64,000 bases of DNA, from positions 4,774,001-4,838,000 of the forward strand of contig CANUEZ040000129.1 in NCBI GenBank assembly GCA_948099385.1, given 5' to 3'. Made by a program: the position numbers and the translations under genes. The stretch is from Fasciola hepatica (Eukaryota > Platyhelminthes > Trematoda > Plagiorchiida > Fasciolidae). The number at the start of each line of letters is the position of its first letter. Positions within the stretch are counted from its first letter, which is position 1. The notes under the pieces were generated by a model, which worked only from the letters and a program-made list of their open reading frames with translations, had not been told where the DNA came from and ran no database searches. This document shows positions 1 through 10,518 of the stretch, piece after piece.

Positions 1-178
1 GCCGTGCTTAATTTATCACTGAAAAGCATGGAAGAACTGTATAGCTGTTTAATCCTTGCTGGGAATCATCAGCAGTGCATATCCATCGAGCCTTTACTGG
101 GGATCGAACCCGTGATAAACGATCATGATTCGAACACTAAACTAAGGCTTCAGTCCTAGGAATTATCCACTGTGCAGT
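1..178 (-). repeat. tRNA-derived SINE copy with decayed hammerhead core
   Basis: Read on the minus strand, this copy has a pol III B-box-like motif (GGTTCGATCCCC, near 85-97). It is followed by CTGATGA, a TCC/GGA hairpin and then TAAAC, where a hammerhead ribozyme would have GAAAC (about 20-45). The same order of blocks occurs on the plus strand at 179-470, so this is one copy of a dispersed family placed head to head with the next. Short tRNA-derived repeats with a hammerhead are known in schistosomes (the Sm-alpha type). The family assignment here is inference, and the changed G12 position suggests the ribozyme is dead. Confidence 0.5.
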
Positions 179-470
179 CAATAAATTGCTACCGTGGAAA
201 AGCGAGAGACGGAAGGGTACTACTTCCTGGAGTTGTGGTGTTAAAAATCGGTTGAGAACCGGGCCGGATTGTCTGATGTCTAGGAGATCGACTCATAATC
301 GTTCACCCCGGGTTAGAGTGACAGTGTGGACTCGGTGGGTGTGCAGTGCTGATGATTCCTATCGATCCAGATGAAATAGTTCTAAAATGCTTTAATATTT
401 TGAAGTGATGAGCGGAGCATTGCTGCTGCGTGTTGCTGTACTAAATCACTTGATAATAAAATAAAATCTC
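179..470 (+). repeat. tRNA-derived SINE copy, opposite orientation
   Basis: This is the second copy of the SINE-like repeat at 1-178. Shared blocks include the segment around 287-310 (decayed B box, CCCGGGTT instead of GGTTCGA) and TGCAGTGCTGATGATTCC near 338-355, followed by GATGAAAT near 370. The CTGATGA and GAAA boxes of a hammerhead are kept, but the stem between them is poorly paired, so self-cleavage is unlikely. The end near 470 is approximate. Confidence 0.5.
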
Positions 471-1321
471 TTACTACTCATTCTAAACATGGTATGAGTA
501 AGAACAGTGAATTCACCATAAACAGACTTACCCATTTTGAATATTCATGCTGACGGTAGTCATGTACTACCCTTACTATAGGACTAAGTTTCTCCCAAAT
601 CAACAGTTTATGTGGTCGGAATAGCGCACAACCCCGCCAGTGAGAACAAAGAAATAGCGCTTGTATATTATGCACCCACCAAAAAAGTGGACTTTCTTTG
701 GGCAATAATCCATTACTTCGTGAGAATTCCATTCGGTGTACTCAATAATTTTCTAATAAAATAGACGGTTACCGAATAATACAACAGTTAAATTGTCTAA
801 TGAAATCAGGTTTGTTTTTTGTGATGATTTTACATTCTTTCCTAATTTTCTTCTTCGAGACTGCCTCAATAAAATTTCCATTTTGATGCTCATACTTTTT
901 CTGTTCGAAATTAGTAGTAGAACAAATATCGTTTGTACTTCATTTGATCTTCACGTAAACGCTAAACCTGGTCGTGGCTGATGAGCAAACACCCAAGCAA
1001 CCAGACAAGAAGGTGGGTGAGTGAGCAGAATCACATTGGTATTCAAGAGTAAGCCACCCGTGCACTCGACACAGGCCAAGCAAGTTCATTCGATACATGG
1101 CGAGATTATTCAACACTGTCCGGCCTGAAGCATGACAAATATCACCAATGTGCGTGTGTGTGTCTGTACCGACAGTCGTGTGTCCGTATATGTAGGAAGG
1201 ATCGAATTGTTGTCCGGTTACTAGTACATGTACGGCGTTTTCGTATGTACGCTAATGGTTAAACCGAGCAAGACTCTCTTGATTGTCCCCGTCAAAACAG
1301 TAATAATAGAAAGAAAAGGAA

Positions 1322-1324
<3 letters not shown>
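471..1324. other. No recognisable gene
   Basis: A+T-rich sequence with short open frames in several phases. None shows a protein domain, splice-bounded exon or repeat that I recognise. Confidence 0.5.

Positions 1325-1381
<57 letters not shown>
1325..1381. repeat. (TA)n microsatellite
   Basis: An uninterrupted TA dinucleotide run. Frames that translate it as alternating Ile-Tyr are artefacts of the repeat. Confidence 0.95.
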
Positions 1382-1384
<3 letters not shown>

Positions 1385-3290
1385 ATGGTGCTTTTATACT
1401 CTGGAGAGTGAATCAGAGTAGTGGTTTAAGTTTAACCTTCATTAACTACTACTCATGAGGTGGTCTTGATATATACTACTTGAACAGCGTTAGGATTTTT
1501 GAAGATAACAATTAAATGATATCGGAGCTACGGACAAAGATGTGGAATTGTACTCACAGAAACTAGAAGACTTGGGGAACCAGTAACAAGATTTCCTTAT
1601 TTAGGTAGTAATGAAATATGAAATCATTGGCTCAAACTAAGTTTGGGTGGGAAACATGTGATTTGGGTGTTGTTCGCAATCGTGCGCCACACCAGACGAA
1701 CTATTATCCGGCAGGGTGTTGAATTTCGACACGACTACACTGCAGCTTTCACCACCACACACAGGACAACTGAAACCCGATCTCGCCCTCATAACCTTGA
1801 AGCCATTCATGATTTCAACCCATACAGCATCCAGTGACCTTAGACGGATTTGTCGTTTATGATGCAGTGTCGACATTTTCCGAAATCATTGTGGATATTT
1901 TTTCGTTATAATAAATGGAGGCAAGCAGACTGCCTGTATTCACTCCTGACAACATGCCACTTTTCCGAATTTGGTTTTTATTCAGTCTTCAAGACTGAAT
2001 AATATTCGAATTTAATCCATGCAGTTCTCATTTTCTGTGACTTCATTTCATTTAACCAGATACTACTCTTGAGAATGTCTCTTTTTTACTTCTTGAAATT
2101 TCCTCTAAGAACCTGTAATTGATGTCGGATCCGGCTTTCAAGCTTCATGATCTTTCTATGATCTCTTTGTTTTGGTACATTTTTGTTGACCATACTAACA
2201 TGATTACATTTAGGCCCCATATCCAAGCTTCCAGAATAAATGTTGATTTGAGCATTATTAAGCAAAGATGGTTCGGAAGCAGAGAAGTTTTCTCCCTAGA
2301 AATAGATTATAAGTTCGGAGCTGTACGTTTTGAAACAATTGCATGCATGAGGTTCATTCTTAGAATCAAAACTATTTGGTTCTGAACGGCTGAAATATAT
2401 AGATAAAAAATAAAGTAAACACACGGACGGTAATAGGTTGAACTCTTATATCATACTGACTGAGAAAACCCATTGTCACATAGCAATTTAGAAAACCAGG
2501 AGCCAGAATATATAAGCTGAACAAAAGGCGAGCGATTATCATGCTTTTGTGCTACAGCTTTTCACCTTCCGTCCGGAAGAATGCACAACGGGATTGCACG
2601 ATAGAGTCAGAACATACAGTACTAAATGTTGCTGTGGCAGCTTATTTTGAAAAACAGTTTTAACTGATGAAATCCTGTCCGTAGAAAATGAGATTGGCGT
2701 GGTCTGACTGAACACCCATTTGCTTTATTCAACGACGACCACTACAGTACATAAGTGCTGGTCTAAGTTCTGCCTGTTGCTCACCGTTGGCCGGAACTGC
2801 AGTGGGCGCTGTGGTTCGTGAGCCGTTCTACGTACATTCGTCCTTAACGTTACTAAGAGATTCATCTAAATTAGCATCATTTGAGACTTTTGAAGGAAGA
2901 CCACTGTATTAAGTATCTATTTTTGTGTACATTGTTCGTTTCAACTTATTCATTCTGGTTAAACTCATCCAGAGAAGCTTGGTCATACGATCTGAAGAGA
3001 AATTAATTTAATTTCACAGTGATATATCTATCTCTTGCATATAGCTGATGTGTGTACTAAGATTTTCGTAGACTCTATAACTCCCAGATTTAGGTAGAAA
3101 TTATCACACTTGTAAGATAAGCGCACAAAAGGTAGCGTTTTCCCGCGCCTGTATGTTTTGTTCCTACCGGGATTACACGTGCATTCGACAAAACCCACAC
3201 TTTCGAACCCTATAACGTAATCGATCCTCCAATTGCCTACTGGGGAATGAAGCAGTAGTACGAATAGAAACTCAATTATTTCATGGAGTT
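1382..3290. other. No recognisable gene
   Basis: Mixed-composition sequence. Frames of up to about 88 codons (for example near 2119-2385) carry no motif I recognise and are within chance expectation. Confidence 0.5.
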
Positions 3291-3297
3291 CAAGTCA

Positions 3298-3395
3298 AGT
3301 CAAGTCAAGTATTTGCTTTATGCACCCCGGAGTTTGCAGTCTGCTTGTATTCAGCATAACAGTCTAACACCTAAGCAGCCACCATATTTCCACTT
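3298..3395 (-). mobile_element. CR1-type 3' terminal fragment
   Basis: On the minus strand the sequence reads ATGCTGAATAC, then GGGGTGCATAAAG, then AAATACTTGACTTGACTTGACTTG. The same blocks end the CR1 element near 40800-40857. The (ACTTG)n run is the element's 3' tail, and only the last 70 or so bases of the element are present. Severe 5' truncation is usual for CR1 insertions. Confidence 0.6.
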
Positions 3396-3399
3396 TCGA

Positions 3400-5200
3400 A
3401 AGCAGTGATAAACGACTGCAATGGGTCTTGGCACTGTTTAGGAGGAATAGTACTATTTGCAACACTTAAACTGAGGGCATATTGAAATCACCACAACCCA
3501 GAACTATACAAAAGCTATGGAACTGAATGGTAAATTGACTGCAGCATTGATTTGAGTAAATGTGACATTGAAGGAAGTACTTGCTAGATCACGCCTTCAT
3601 CAAACACAGCAAACTTTTGTTGTACCTGATCATGGGGAATTTGGTTTGCTGAAGTTCCTCGGTTTATAGGCAACAAAGCTGTGTCGGGGCGTGTCCGTGT
3701 GATGCCTGTTGAATCACCACAAAAAATCAGATGAAAACTGTTCTATAGCCGCCCACTAACTCTAATGAGAGCACTATCCTGGATTTGAACCATCTCATTT
3801 TATTTTAATTACAAAAAGCAGTTTATGTAGAACGCAAGAATCACTGCCACCAGGCGTCGTACTACAAACGAATTGTTACACGTATGCATTAGGTAACCTT
3901 CTCTAACTGGTTATTTGATACTGTGACCAGCCACGACTAGACGGGAACCATTTTTCGTCTTATCGATCGGTTGTATTCTGTGATTCCGTTCTTCTAAAGC
4001 TTGACCTGGATTTTCGACAAGCGCTGATGGGGCGACTGTCAACGACACTTGGCTGCCTATGAACGATAATTTTAGTTGGTAGTTTGAGTGTGGGTATTGA
4101 AGAGCGAACCATTCGACTCTCACTGTACTGGACTATTACGAACATTTGTACAGGATTCTCGGCCCATTATTCAGTGATTCACTGAACCCCAAGTCCCACG
4201 ACAGAGAACACAAGCAAGCCTTACCAAGTGTACTGTAGGACAAATTACCAATCAATAACAATAACCCACTTTAAACTGAGGGGGAACCAAGCACAGAATC
4301 AAGACAGTCGGAAAATGCTTCAAAACACCCAAGCAACAATGGGTGGGAAAAGCTCGAGACACCGACCCAGAGACAAGTGGCTCAAAAAGAAAGTCGTTAT
4401 TTATGGGAAGCATTTTGACCAATCAGCGGTAAGGACAGAAGTAGTTGCTAAGACAACACACACACACACAAGCTTGGTGAGGAGCAAATGGAAGAGTTGT
4501 GGCTATAAGAAAATGGCATATTCATGACCGGATGGCCGGTGTTCAGTCATTCACACAAATCAAACAAAGACAGAGAGTGTTAATTGCGTCAGGTAACCCA
4601 GAAAATCATGACATCATAACAGAACAGGTGGCGGATACCAGTGGGTCAGTGAACACAGATACAAAAGGGAGAAGTAAGGTTACGCGAGTGATAAAATTTT
4701 TAAGAACCAGAGTTCAACACGAACAGATAGGGCCGAAAAAAGACCTCAAACAGATACCCGATAAGTTCAAGCCACACCTGTCGCATTAACAAAGCTAATA
4801 GCTATGTGGCACGATGGGAGTGAACACATAATTATGAAGCTTGCTTGGAGGCCAAGGGTCATGGTCTGCGGGAAAGCTAGTGGTCTAAGTCATAGGAAGC
4901 AAACGAACTGTTTGGTAAATACGAGGTGAAACTTTTGATCGATAGCATGGAACCTGAAGTAAACCAGTGTAAGCGAGTTTCTTGATACGGCGGGCTGAAT
5001 TTCCATACCTAATTTCAACAATTCTTTACAGCTTGCCTGTATTGATCTTGATGATCAGCCGAAGATAGAACCCTCAGTTTCGATGGCATATCGGCCGAGT
5101 CCACTAAATCGCATGACCATCGTATAACTGTCACGGCATTTTTTTATTGCTGAGTAGCATGCCAGCCTATGGAGAATGAGGCATATTTGGTCGTTTTCAA
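3400..5200. other. No recognisable gene; short (AC)n tract
   Basis: No domain seen. A short ACACAC run lies near 4455-4470. Two open frames of 99 and 96 codons at 4228-4789 are Lys/Gln/Ser-rich and match nothing I know. Confidence 0.4.
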
Positions 5201-5205
5201 GATAT

Positions 5206-5290
5206 TTCGCCTGCTAACAAGCAATGGAGTAGTAAGTTGCGAACTTCGACTTCCCGGAGGTGTTTCCGGACTTTCTGCACACACTGTATA
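5206..5290 (+). repeat. MITE-like copy (family of 29376-29521)
   Basis: This begins with a diverged form of the terminal motif GTTTGCCTACTAACAAG (here CGCCTGCTAACAAG). It continues with AGTAGTAAGTTGCGAACTTCGAC and a CCCGGAGGTGTTT block that is shared with the repeats at 29.1-29.5 kb. The second terminus was not found. Confidence 0.5.
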
Positions 5291-7185
5291 CTTCCATGTG
5301 GAATTTTTCTGTTGATGTACGCGGTATGCGATACAGAGTCGTTATATGCCGTGTTGTCTTCAGTCAAACAATTATTTAGGTCCAAACATCCACCCAAACG
5401 TCCCTCCACCCAACCCCGCCCACTCAAGCCATCTCATCCAACTAGGATGTCTCGCACATTAGACGTCACGAGACCCGTGATGAATCCCCTTTAATGTATC
5501 AGACTATACCAGGTCGGTCATCTCACCAGCTGTCTCCAGTGCGTTTCACAGTTCGAAGAGGCTACGCAATACAATTTTTAAATTGCCATTGAAAGCTTCA
5601 CCCAGATTCCGACGCATTCACACGTTCCACCCAGAACGTGTATTTTACTTAGCCAACACAAATACACACTCAGTTGCACATACCTCGTGTTTTTCAAGAA
5701 GCATCAAATTGGCGTACTCTGAGATCACCTCACGGACAACGGCTGGGATAGGTACTGCGTCATGTAATCGGTAGGCAAAAAGTAAGCATGACCGTACGGA
5801 CGAACGCGTATTTTGCAAAAGCATACGGCTGACGTGAGTGCAAGAATGTTACCAGAGGCACAAGCAGGTAAGTAGGTACGTGAGTCTGAGTCACATGTTT
5901 GTGAAAATGCAAGCCAAGTATACAGCTGAATCGAACCGCGCAAGGTCGTACGATACGTGGAAACATATGAGTGGTCAGGGAAGTCCGAGATGGAGCATCA
6001 CTAGCGTCAACCCTGTATGCGAGTGTACATGACAGTTTCCATGTGTGTGGGATATGGATCGATGGTCCGCAGTGTGTGTGCGTGCAAGACTGCCTGATGG
6101 CGTACGTGACTGATTCAGCCAAACACAACAATCAGCGTGATTGAAAAAATGCGGCTTGGAAGTTTTGACTGTCTGCTGTTTTTAATTCGTCAACTTTGAA
6201 AAATCCGATATCAGTCCGCAATTTATTCATTCTACTCTTTTTCATTTGGCTGTCAAACAACTTTGACTTCTTCGGGGACATGTTGGGCTTTCACTAATGA
6301 ATTATAACAGATCAGATGAAAAACTTCGGAGTGTCTGCTGTCGTGGATTTTCAAGGTTTGTCATTGAATGATTATTGTACAAAGCCGATTGGCCTCCAAC
6401 CCCTGACCTGTCTTCTTTTGAGTCCCAAAGCGATGTACCACCGAATTCTGTCCGGTCAAACGAACAGGGAAAGTCGAACCGGCAAACGGACAAGAAATCT
6501 AATTTCCTATATCATGGTACTGAAATAACACTGATTATAGCATAACGTGAACTGCAGATCAAAGCAGACGTGCAGCAGAAGCGAATTGAGTCCACACACA
6601 AACAGCAAAAGTCGGAAAAGTGCCAATTAGGAGTCAATGGAAACTTCCTAGATCTTTAAGTTCAATTAAATGCATGCAACCGAGTGAATAGGCATTGTCA
6701 GAGTAAATCGCAGAGAAGAAAACAAAACGGAGTCTGGAAATTGTTCATTTTCTTCTAGCGATCGAGGTCACTAAAGCAGTTCCCGCTATAGAGTGTGGAA
6801 AGCTGTCGGACAGTTCGAGAAGGGGGTGGGGTCTTACAAACGATACTCGTTTGCATTCACATTTGCCATCCAAATTAAACATGGCATTACAATTCCTCGC
6901 TCTTCAGATAAAAAGCATGGTCCCGTTGCATTTAAAAGATCGCACTTTCTAATAGAACTGAATGTGACTGAACCTTAGTTAGGGTGATGGGCTCCTTTGA
7001 ACAGCACCTAAACTACTTGTCTTTCATTGGTTAACGTAGAAGATTTAATTTCAGTAGCAACTTCGGTCTCGGAATGAAGAGAAAGTTTGAAGATTGGTAA
7101 TGAAATGTGCACCTCACAGACTAAACGGTTACTTAGAAAGTTACGTTTAGAATGAACGACACCTTTTCTCAGCAACCTCAAGTCG
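5291..7185. other. No recognisable gene
   Basis: Overlapping frames in both directions at 5.7-6.1 kb (up to 123 codons) have no recognisable domain or coding signature. Nothing else was identified. Confidence 0.45.
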
Positions 7186-7503
7186 AAATCCGCAATTGTT
7201 TAACCACGATACACAGTCCTTTAGCCACAACCCGCATTCCCTTGGCCTTCAAGCACAACCCTCAGACATGTTAATGAAAGTGAGTCAAACCTAAATTGTT
7301 GGGAGATTCAAATGTCAAGAAATTTTAGAAAAATTTATTTCCCACAAAAATTGATGCTGCAGAGTTGGGTGAAAAAATGAGGAAGTGTGACGATCGTATG
7401 CTGCACAGTTCATTGTAGTAATTGCATTAAATTGTGCATTGTGAATTGATTAAGGAATGTTTGAACGACGCCGTAATATCCCCGAGTTATTTGGCACAGC
7501 CCG
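7186..7503 (+). repeat. Left inverted terminal repeat
   Basis: The reverse complement of this 318-bp segment matches 10201-10518 without gaps. Mismatches occur only at its inner end, near 7483-7496. It is A+T-rich, without an open frame, and contains a TGTGGCTAAAG-type subterminal motif. Confidence 0.85.
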
Positions 7504-8379
7504 TATATCTGTTGCATTTTCAGTGATAGTGATGGTGTCAGATGGTGCAACGTAAATAAACTGATGACTGTGAAGTAGGTGTACTTACGTCAACGGTGTG
7601 TATTAACCTCAGGCTGTCAATACAATCACCTACCTAATCGGATAGGGAACCAATCCTTTATTTTTTCATAATATCGAGTTTAGATGTTTGCCAGCGATTC
7701 TGAATACAAAACAAAGTACCCTTTGTTACATGACAGATTGTTGCTTACAGGAACTGCTTGCTTTTGACATTGTACCGTTACACGGAGAGACTCGTTCTTG
7801 GTTGGTTCATATTTCTTTCGAAGACAGTCGAGCGATTTGAACACAGTAACGGTCTGCGGTAATATTCGTTGTACTTCACCTACCATAGTACACACAATCA
7901 CCTGGAAATATGAAAAACTTTAGTACGCGTGCAAAGAAACGATCATATTGTTTCACCAGCACGGAAGATCGAAGAGGCGATGATTCAAAGGACTTTGTCA
8001 ACCATCTAGGCATTGAAACATGACGTGCATCTACGGATAGGGGCAAGGATTTTACACATGGATTTTGTTCTGTTCCGTCTCACTAGCTCTGATGTGAAAT
8101 CTATTCTGCCTTCGGATCATCACTTTTATTTTGCAAAAACAAACAGTAGATACACAATACTAGGTGACCGAAGTCAAAATTACGGTATGAAGCTCATTGG
8201 TTCAGAGCTCTTCCCCTAACCAGGCCTTCTGAATGGCTATTCAGTTAACGTCCCCGATTGGTTGATTGTTTTACAATTGGGTGAAACATCTGTTAGCCGC
8301 TGACTAGCTGATTTCCGTTCCGTTCGATCACAACACCTCTTCGCCGCTGATTGGTTGACTCCTCTCGATTCAGTAAGGG

Positions 8380-8530
8380 TGACTGATCTCGGCTGATTGG
8401 CTAGTTTCGTTCCGTTTCGTCACGAACTGACTGGGCCATCGATTCGCTTCGCTTGTCTGAGCTTTGCCATCGATTTTGGACAGATGAAGACGTGCTGTCT
8501 GCTGACAAAACTAGGCCCCCTATCGGTGCG
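8380..8530 (+). repeat. Dispersed repeat, copy 1
   Basis: This matches the minus strand of 24240-24420: a CCGTTT-CATC block, GATTTxGGACAGAYGAAGAC, then a hairpin (AGAC-loop-GTCT) and a CAAAAC box. The matching peptide-like readings in both copies come from shared DNA and not from a conserved gene. Its relation to the surrounding transposon is unclear. Confidence 0.5.
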
Positions 8531-8589
8531 TCAACGATTACTCATACAGATCCTACAAGGCGAAGTTCAACGAAGAAATCATCAGACGT

Positions 8590-9203
8590 TTGTGTGATGT
8601 GGTGAACTATAACCCCAAAAGCACCCTGAAGAAGTCGAAGAAAAGGATGGAGAATGACTTCTTAAACACAATAGTCATCTGGTCATCCGCAGATCAGTTG
8701 CTGAACGGGCATCACTGTTCGGTTAAGAAACTGACCGTTCAATCAGTGGAACGAAACGCAGACACAGTCAGATCCAGGCAAGCAGAATATGCCGATTGGC
8801 TGCAACGATCAGGAGCTGCAAGCACGAGGTTGTATAGTGAGGAAACGCATTACAGTATATGGTGTTGTCACAGCTGTGATCGGTGGGTAGTAAAGCCGCC
8901 CGAAGTATGCCGTTAAGTAAAGGACTCAATCCGAACATATAACCACCTTCATTTTCCGCCAGAGTCTTGATGTATGAATGTCATACAATGATAACGTGGC
9001 ATACTCTTGATGAGCTTCTTTCTTGCTGCTCAGAGTCTATTCCAGCATGTTTTATATTCGACGATGCACCGGTACATCGGAGGGATGCGGACGCACAATT
9101 ACGTACTGATCATCCAATCCGTTTCCTCCCATCATACAGCCTTTTTAATACCCTGGAAGAAGCATTCAGTAAATTCAAGCAGACAGGGTTGTATCCTATC
9201 TAA
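8590..9203 (+). pseudogene. IS630/Tc1-type DDE transposase remnant
   Basis: The frame at 8590-8916 ends in a segment resembling the block 'R..YA.WL ... Y.DE..Y.IW' that precedes the second catalytic aspartate in IS630-like eukaryotic transposases (QAEYADWLQ, then EETHYSIW). The frame at 8967-9203 carries FIFDDAPVHRR, then IRFLPSYSLFNTLEEAFSKFK. This corresponds to the second D and the final E region (family form: D.AP.HR ... FLPPYSP.LN..E..FS..K), with a spacing of about 31-32 residues. Stops and a frame change separate the two parts, and the DNA-binding N-terminus is not evident. It would have catalysed cut-and-paste transposition of the enclosing element and is now inactive. Family placement rests on motifs only. 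Confidence 0.55.
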
Positions 9204-9525
9204 ATTCGTTTTCATTTTTTAATTCGTTGAAAACTGGCTCACTGAAAAAACAACAACCATGCTGTGAGGGTATGGACCTTATCGTTGGTAGATGACCAAG
9301 TCTCGTTAACAGTTAACACGTTATCACACGTCCAGTACCAAGCCCAAGACTAGAGACAAGGGAACCACGAGCGACAGAACAGCTGATAAATGTTGTGAAT
9401 AGATGAGGTGAGGTCTGAATCCTGTCACGCGGCCCTTAGCCTCAACACCAGTCCATTAAAAAACCTGATCGCCTGCACCTGTCACACTACTTTTTATGCG
9501 ATGACTGGGTGGGACGTTCAACACT

Positions 9526-10085
9526 TCATATCTCGAAGTCCAAATCAGTGAAACAATTGTTTTCCAGTAATTCATTCTCAAGCCATTTATAGATTACACA
9601 GTAGACATTAAACAAAAGATCATGAACATAGACGAGGAATAAACACCACTCATGGGCAGGGGTTTGTCAGTCAAATTATCCTCATTATGTGGACATCAGG
9701 TGAATCCGGACGCTGCTTTCAAAGTTCTTTATCGTGTCCCCCCAAACGAATGCAAATGTGTTCAGTTGCGCACTTTAAAGATAACCGAGGCTATTGGAAT
9801 AAGGAAGTTGACTCCTGACCTGTGAGCTTAAAAGCACTCCAACTCCCATGGCCCAAGATTGACCAAGGCCGCATGAATCTACCGTCCAGTTACCTAGAGG
9901 GTATCAGCCAGATAAACCAATCACATGATAAGGATAATTTGACTGACAAACCCCTGCCCATGAGTGGTGTTTATTCCATGTCGGTGTTCATGATCTTTTG
10001 TCTAATGTATACTGTGTAGTCTATAAATGGCTTGAGAATGAATCATTGAAAAACAATTGTTTCGCCAATTTGAACTTCTATATGA
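9526..10085 (+). mobile_element. Penelope-like element fragment with inverted arms
   Basis: Two inverted arms of about 165 bp (9526-9692 and 9921-10085, roughly 88-90% alike) flank a 228-bp core. On the plus strand the core encodes the C-terminal end of a Penelope-like GIY-YIG endonuclease: DAAFKVLYRVPPN, then LRTLKITEAIGIRKLTPDL, then after a stop LQLPWPKIDQ. In trematode Penelope elements this stretch holds the conserved Glu of the GIY-YIG fold (here TEAI). The RT domain is absent. Penelope elements commonly insert with inverted, partly duplicated terminal segments, which explains the arms. The fragment is nested within the long-TIR transposon. Confidence 0.6.
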
Positions 10086-10200
10086 TGTAATGGGTATTTT
10101 TCAGACCTTATATATCCATTGTGTAATACGCTAACACAACGAGATTGTTCGCCAACAAAAGTGTTCTTTCTCGCCTAAGATGGACTGTTCAGAAAACTTG

Positions 10201-10518
10201 CGGGCTGATCCAAATAACTCGGGGATATGACGGCGTCGTTCAAACATTCCTTAATCAATTCACAATGCACAATTTAATGCAATTACTACAATGAACTGTG
10301 CAGCATACGATCGTCACACTTCCTCATTTTTTCACCCAACTCTGCAGCATCAATTTTTGTGGGAAATAAATTTTTCTAAAATTTCTTGACATTTGAATCT
10401 CCCAACAATTTAGGTTTGACTCACTTTCATTAACATGTCTGAGGGTTGTGCTTGAAGGCCAAGGGAATGCGGGTTGTGGCTAAAGGACTGTGTATCGTGG
10501 TTAAACAATTGCGGATTT
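10201..10518 (-). repeat. Right inverted terminal repeat
   Basis: Inverted partner of 7186-7503. Near its outer end the motif TGCGGxTTxTGGCTAAAG occurs twice (about 10468-10485 and 10510-10527), and the second copy straddles the boundary. This may be a transposase-binding subterminal repeat. Confidence 0.85.

Larger units (their letters stand above)
7186..10518 (+). mobile_element. DNA transposon with 318-bp inverted terminal repeats
   Basis: Two inverted copies of a 318-bp sequence (7186-7503 and 10201-10518) differ at only about three positions and enclose 2697 bp. Inside, on the plus strand, are remnants of a DDE transposase of the IS630/Tc1 type (8590-9203). The equal arm lengths with sharp inner and outer breaks fit terminal repeats of one element. 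Long terminal repeats together with this transposase type are unusual. Outside the arms I see no clean TA duplication, and weak similarity just beyond them suggests the true ends could lie a few tens of bases further out. The transposase is broken, so this copy needs trans-acting enzyme. A nested Penelope fragment lies at 9526-10085. Confidence 0.6.

Noticed and set aside
1228..1458. Open frame through a TA repeat encoding alternating Ile-Tyr (also at 30933-31253, 43769-44290 and 61885-62223)
   Set aside because: The coding appearance is produced by the dinucleotide repeat; the flanks have no protein signature.
4228..4789. Two overlapping plus-strand frames (99 and 96 codons) as a small gene pair
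   Set aside because: Low-complexity Lys/Ser/Gln content and no conserved pattern; likely chance.
5760..6131. 123-codon minus-strand frame as a gene
   Set aside because: Overlapping long frames occur in several phases there, with no domain, no transmembrane pattern that convinces and no coding bias.
8497..8530. Hammerhead ribozyme at the repeated hairpin
   Set aside because: The stem is good but the CUGANGA box reads CAGATGA and the GAAA box is missing in both copies, so the core is not met.
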